Positions 63,715-64,000 of a stretch of 64,000 nt of DNA are shown here, one piece after another. The first letter of the stretch is position 1. Each line of letters starts with the position of its first letter. The DNA comes from Haliotispira sp965263485. GTDB lineage: Bacteria > Spirochaetota > Spirochaetia > SP-2023. Where the stretch lies: NCBI GenBank assembly GCA_965263485.1, contig CBDHHO010000004.1, forward strand, positions 1,364,001 to 1,428,000, read 5' to 3'. The notes under the pieces were generated by a model that saw nothing but the letters and a program-made list of their open reading frames with translations, was not told where the DNA came from and ran no database searches. Made by a program: the position numbers and the translations under genes.

Positions 63715-63894
63715 GAAGCCTGAAAGGGGCTTCTGGAGTTGGCCTTCGCCAGCTCGCAAAAGAGGAAGGTCGGGCCTAGCTCCGCACGGCCCTCCCCCGT
63801 TCTCCCATGCTGCGCCAGCTCGCAAAAGAGGAAGGTCGGGCCTTGGCTGCGCACGGCCCTCCCCCGTTTCTCCCATGCTGCGCCAGCTCGCATG
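63715..63894. repeat. GC-rich tandem repeat, two units
   Basis: Same 66-bp family as 37627-38230, ending in the CTCCCATGC/GCATGGGAG hairpin. It directly precedes the third lipoprotein upstream module, as at 38230. Confidence 0.85.
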
Positions 63895-64000
63895 GGAGCC
63901 TCCCCAAAAAAGCCAATTTTTAGGGATTTTCCTGCGATCTTCTTGCCCTCCGCGGGGAAATCGTATATTCTTAAAGAAGAACAAGCCATTTCATAACCCC
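63895..64000 (+). promoter_or_regulatory. Upstream module of a third lipoprotein cassette (cut by window end)
   Basis: Matches 38231-38340 nearly base for base, including TTGCCCTCCGCGGGGAAATC and TATATTCTTA. The expected AAGGAG, ATG, heptamer repeat and signal peptide would lie about 90 bp beyond the window. Confidence 0.75.

Overview
The window looks like a spirochaete chromosome. The best single indicator is a class I (archaeal-type) lysyl-tRNA synthetase. It is supported by a bactofilin/M23 peptidase pair followed by a YaaR-family protein, a Maf/DUF115 protein of the type linked to flagellin modification, a chemotaxis receptor, and several large proteins resembling uncharacterised spirochaete families. 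Assignment below phylum level is not attempted.

Layout. 1-3355: the 3' part of a type II-C cas operon (cas9 cut by the window edge, then cas1 and cas2). 3356-3472: a structured gap that may hold a tracrRNA. 3473-9304: a CRISPR array of 89 apparently identical 36-bp repeats and 88 spacers. 9305-9736: a hairpin transposable element and the 5' fragment of an Rpn-type gene abut the array. 9737-18568: a ROK regulator, a JAMM-DinG helicase with an uncharacterised partner gene, an N-terminally truncated RND pump and lysK. 18701-20235: a GLUG-repeat lipoprotein behind a heptanucleotide repeat. 21154-23405: M23 peptidase, bactofilin and YaaR. 24924-26695: a metal ABC transporter permease and ATPase. 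27636: tRNA-Leu. 28103-30780: trigger factor and aroB. 31306-37192: Maf-like protein, SurA/PpiD-like chaperone and a large uncharacterised protein. 38431-39191: a second heptamer-repeat lipoprotein. 39313-42019: FGGY kinase and prs. 42197-47859: lipoproteins, a cardiolipin-synthase relic and secreted proteins. 48238-54857: an HPr-domain protein, MCP, aroA and murE on one strand. 54983-56623: an ABC-F ATPase. 57122-62040: nadA, nadB, nadC and a ROK sugar kinase. 62414-63714: an Rpn-family pseudogene carrying two hairpin elements. 63715-64000: the start of a third copy of the lipoprotein promoter module.

The intergenic spaces are unusually rich in repeats. The main family is a hairpin MITE: the standard full element is 164 bp, ends are GGGG/CACCTCTAAAAATT-type inverted repeats, and clear cases carry 4-bp AT-rich target duplications. 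At least 25 complete or partial copies are visible. Its apical stem changes on both sides in different copies, which suggests selection for a folded form. Other families are 65-67-bp GC-rich tandem repeats and REP-like palindromes.

The most novel-looking feature is a reusable cassette: conserved upstream region, strong Shine-Dalgarno and ATG, six GCTCATC heptamers, a signal peptide and a lipobox. It is joined to unrelated mature lipoprotein domains. In both complete copies the six heptamers put the ATG out of frame with the lipoprotein. Seven or four units would restore the frame, which points to phase-variable surface lipoproteins switched off in this assembly.

The CRISPR repeat, read on the minus strand, contains a full sigma70-like promoter ending in TATAAT, as in the Neisseria type II-C systems, and several groups of near-identical spacers suggest repeated encounters with variants of the same invaders.
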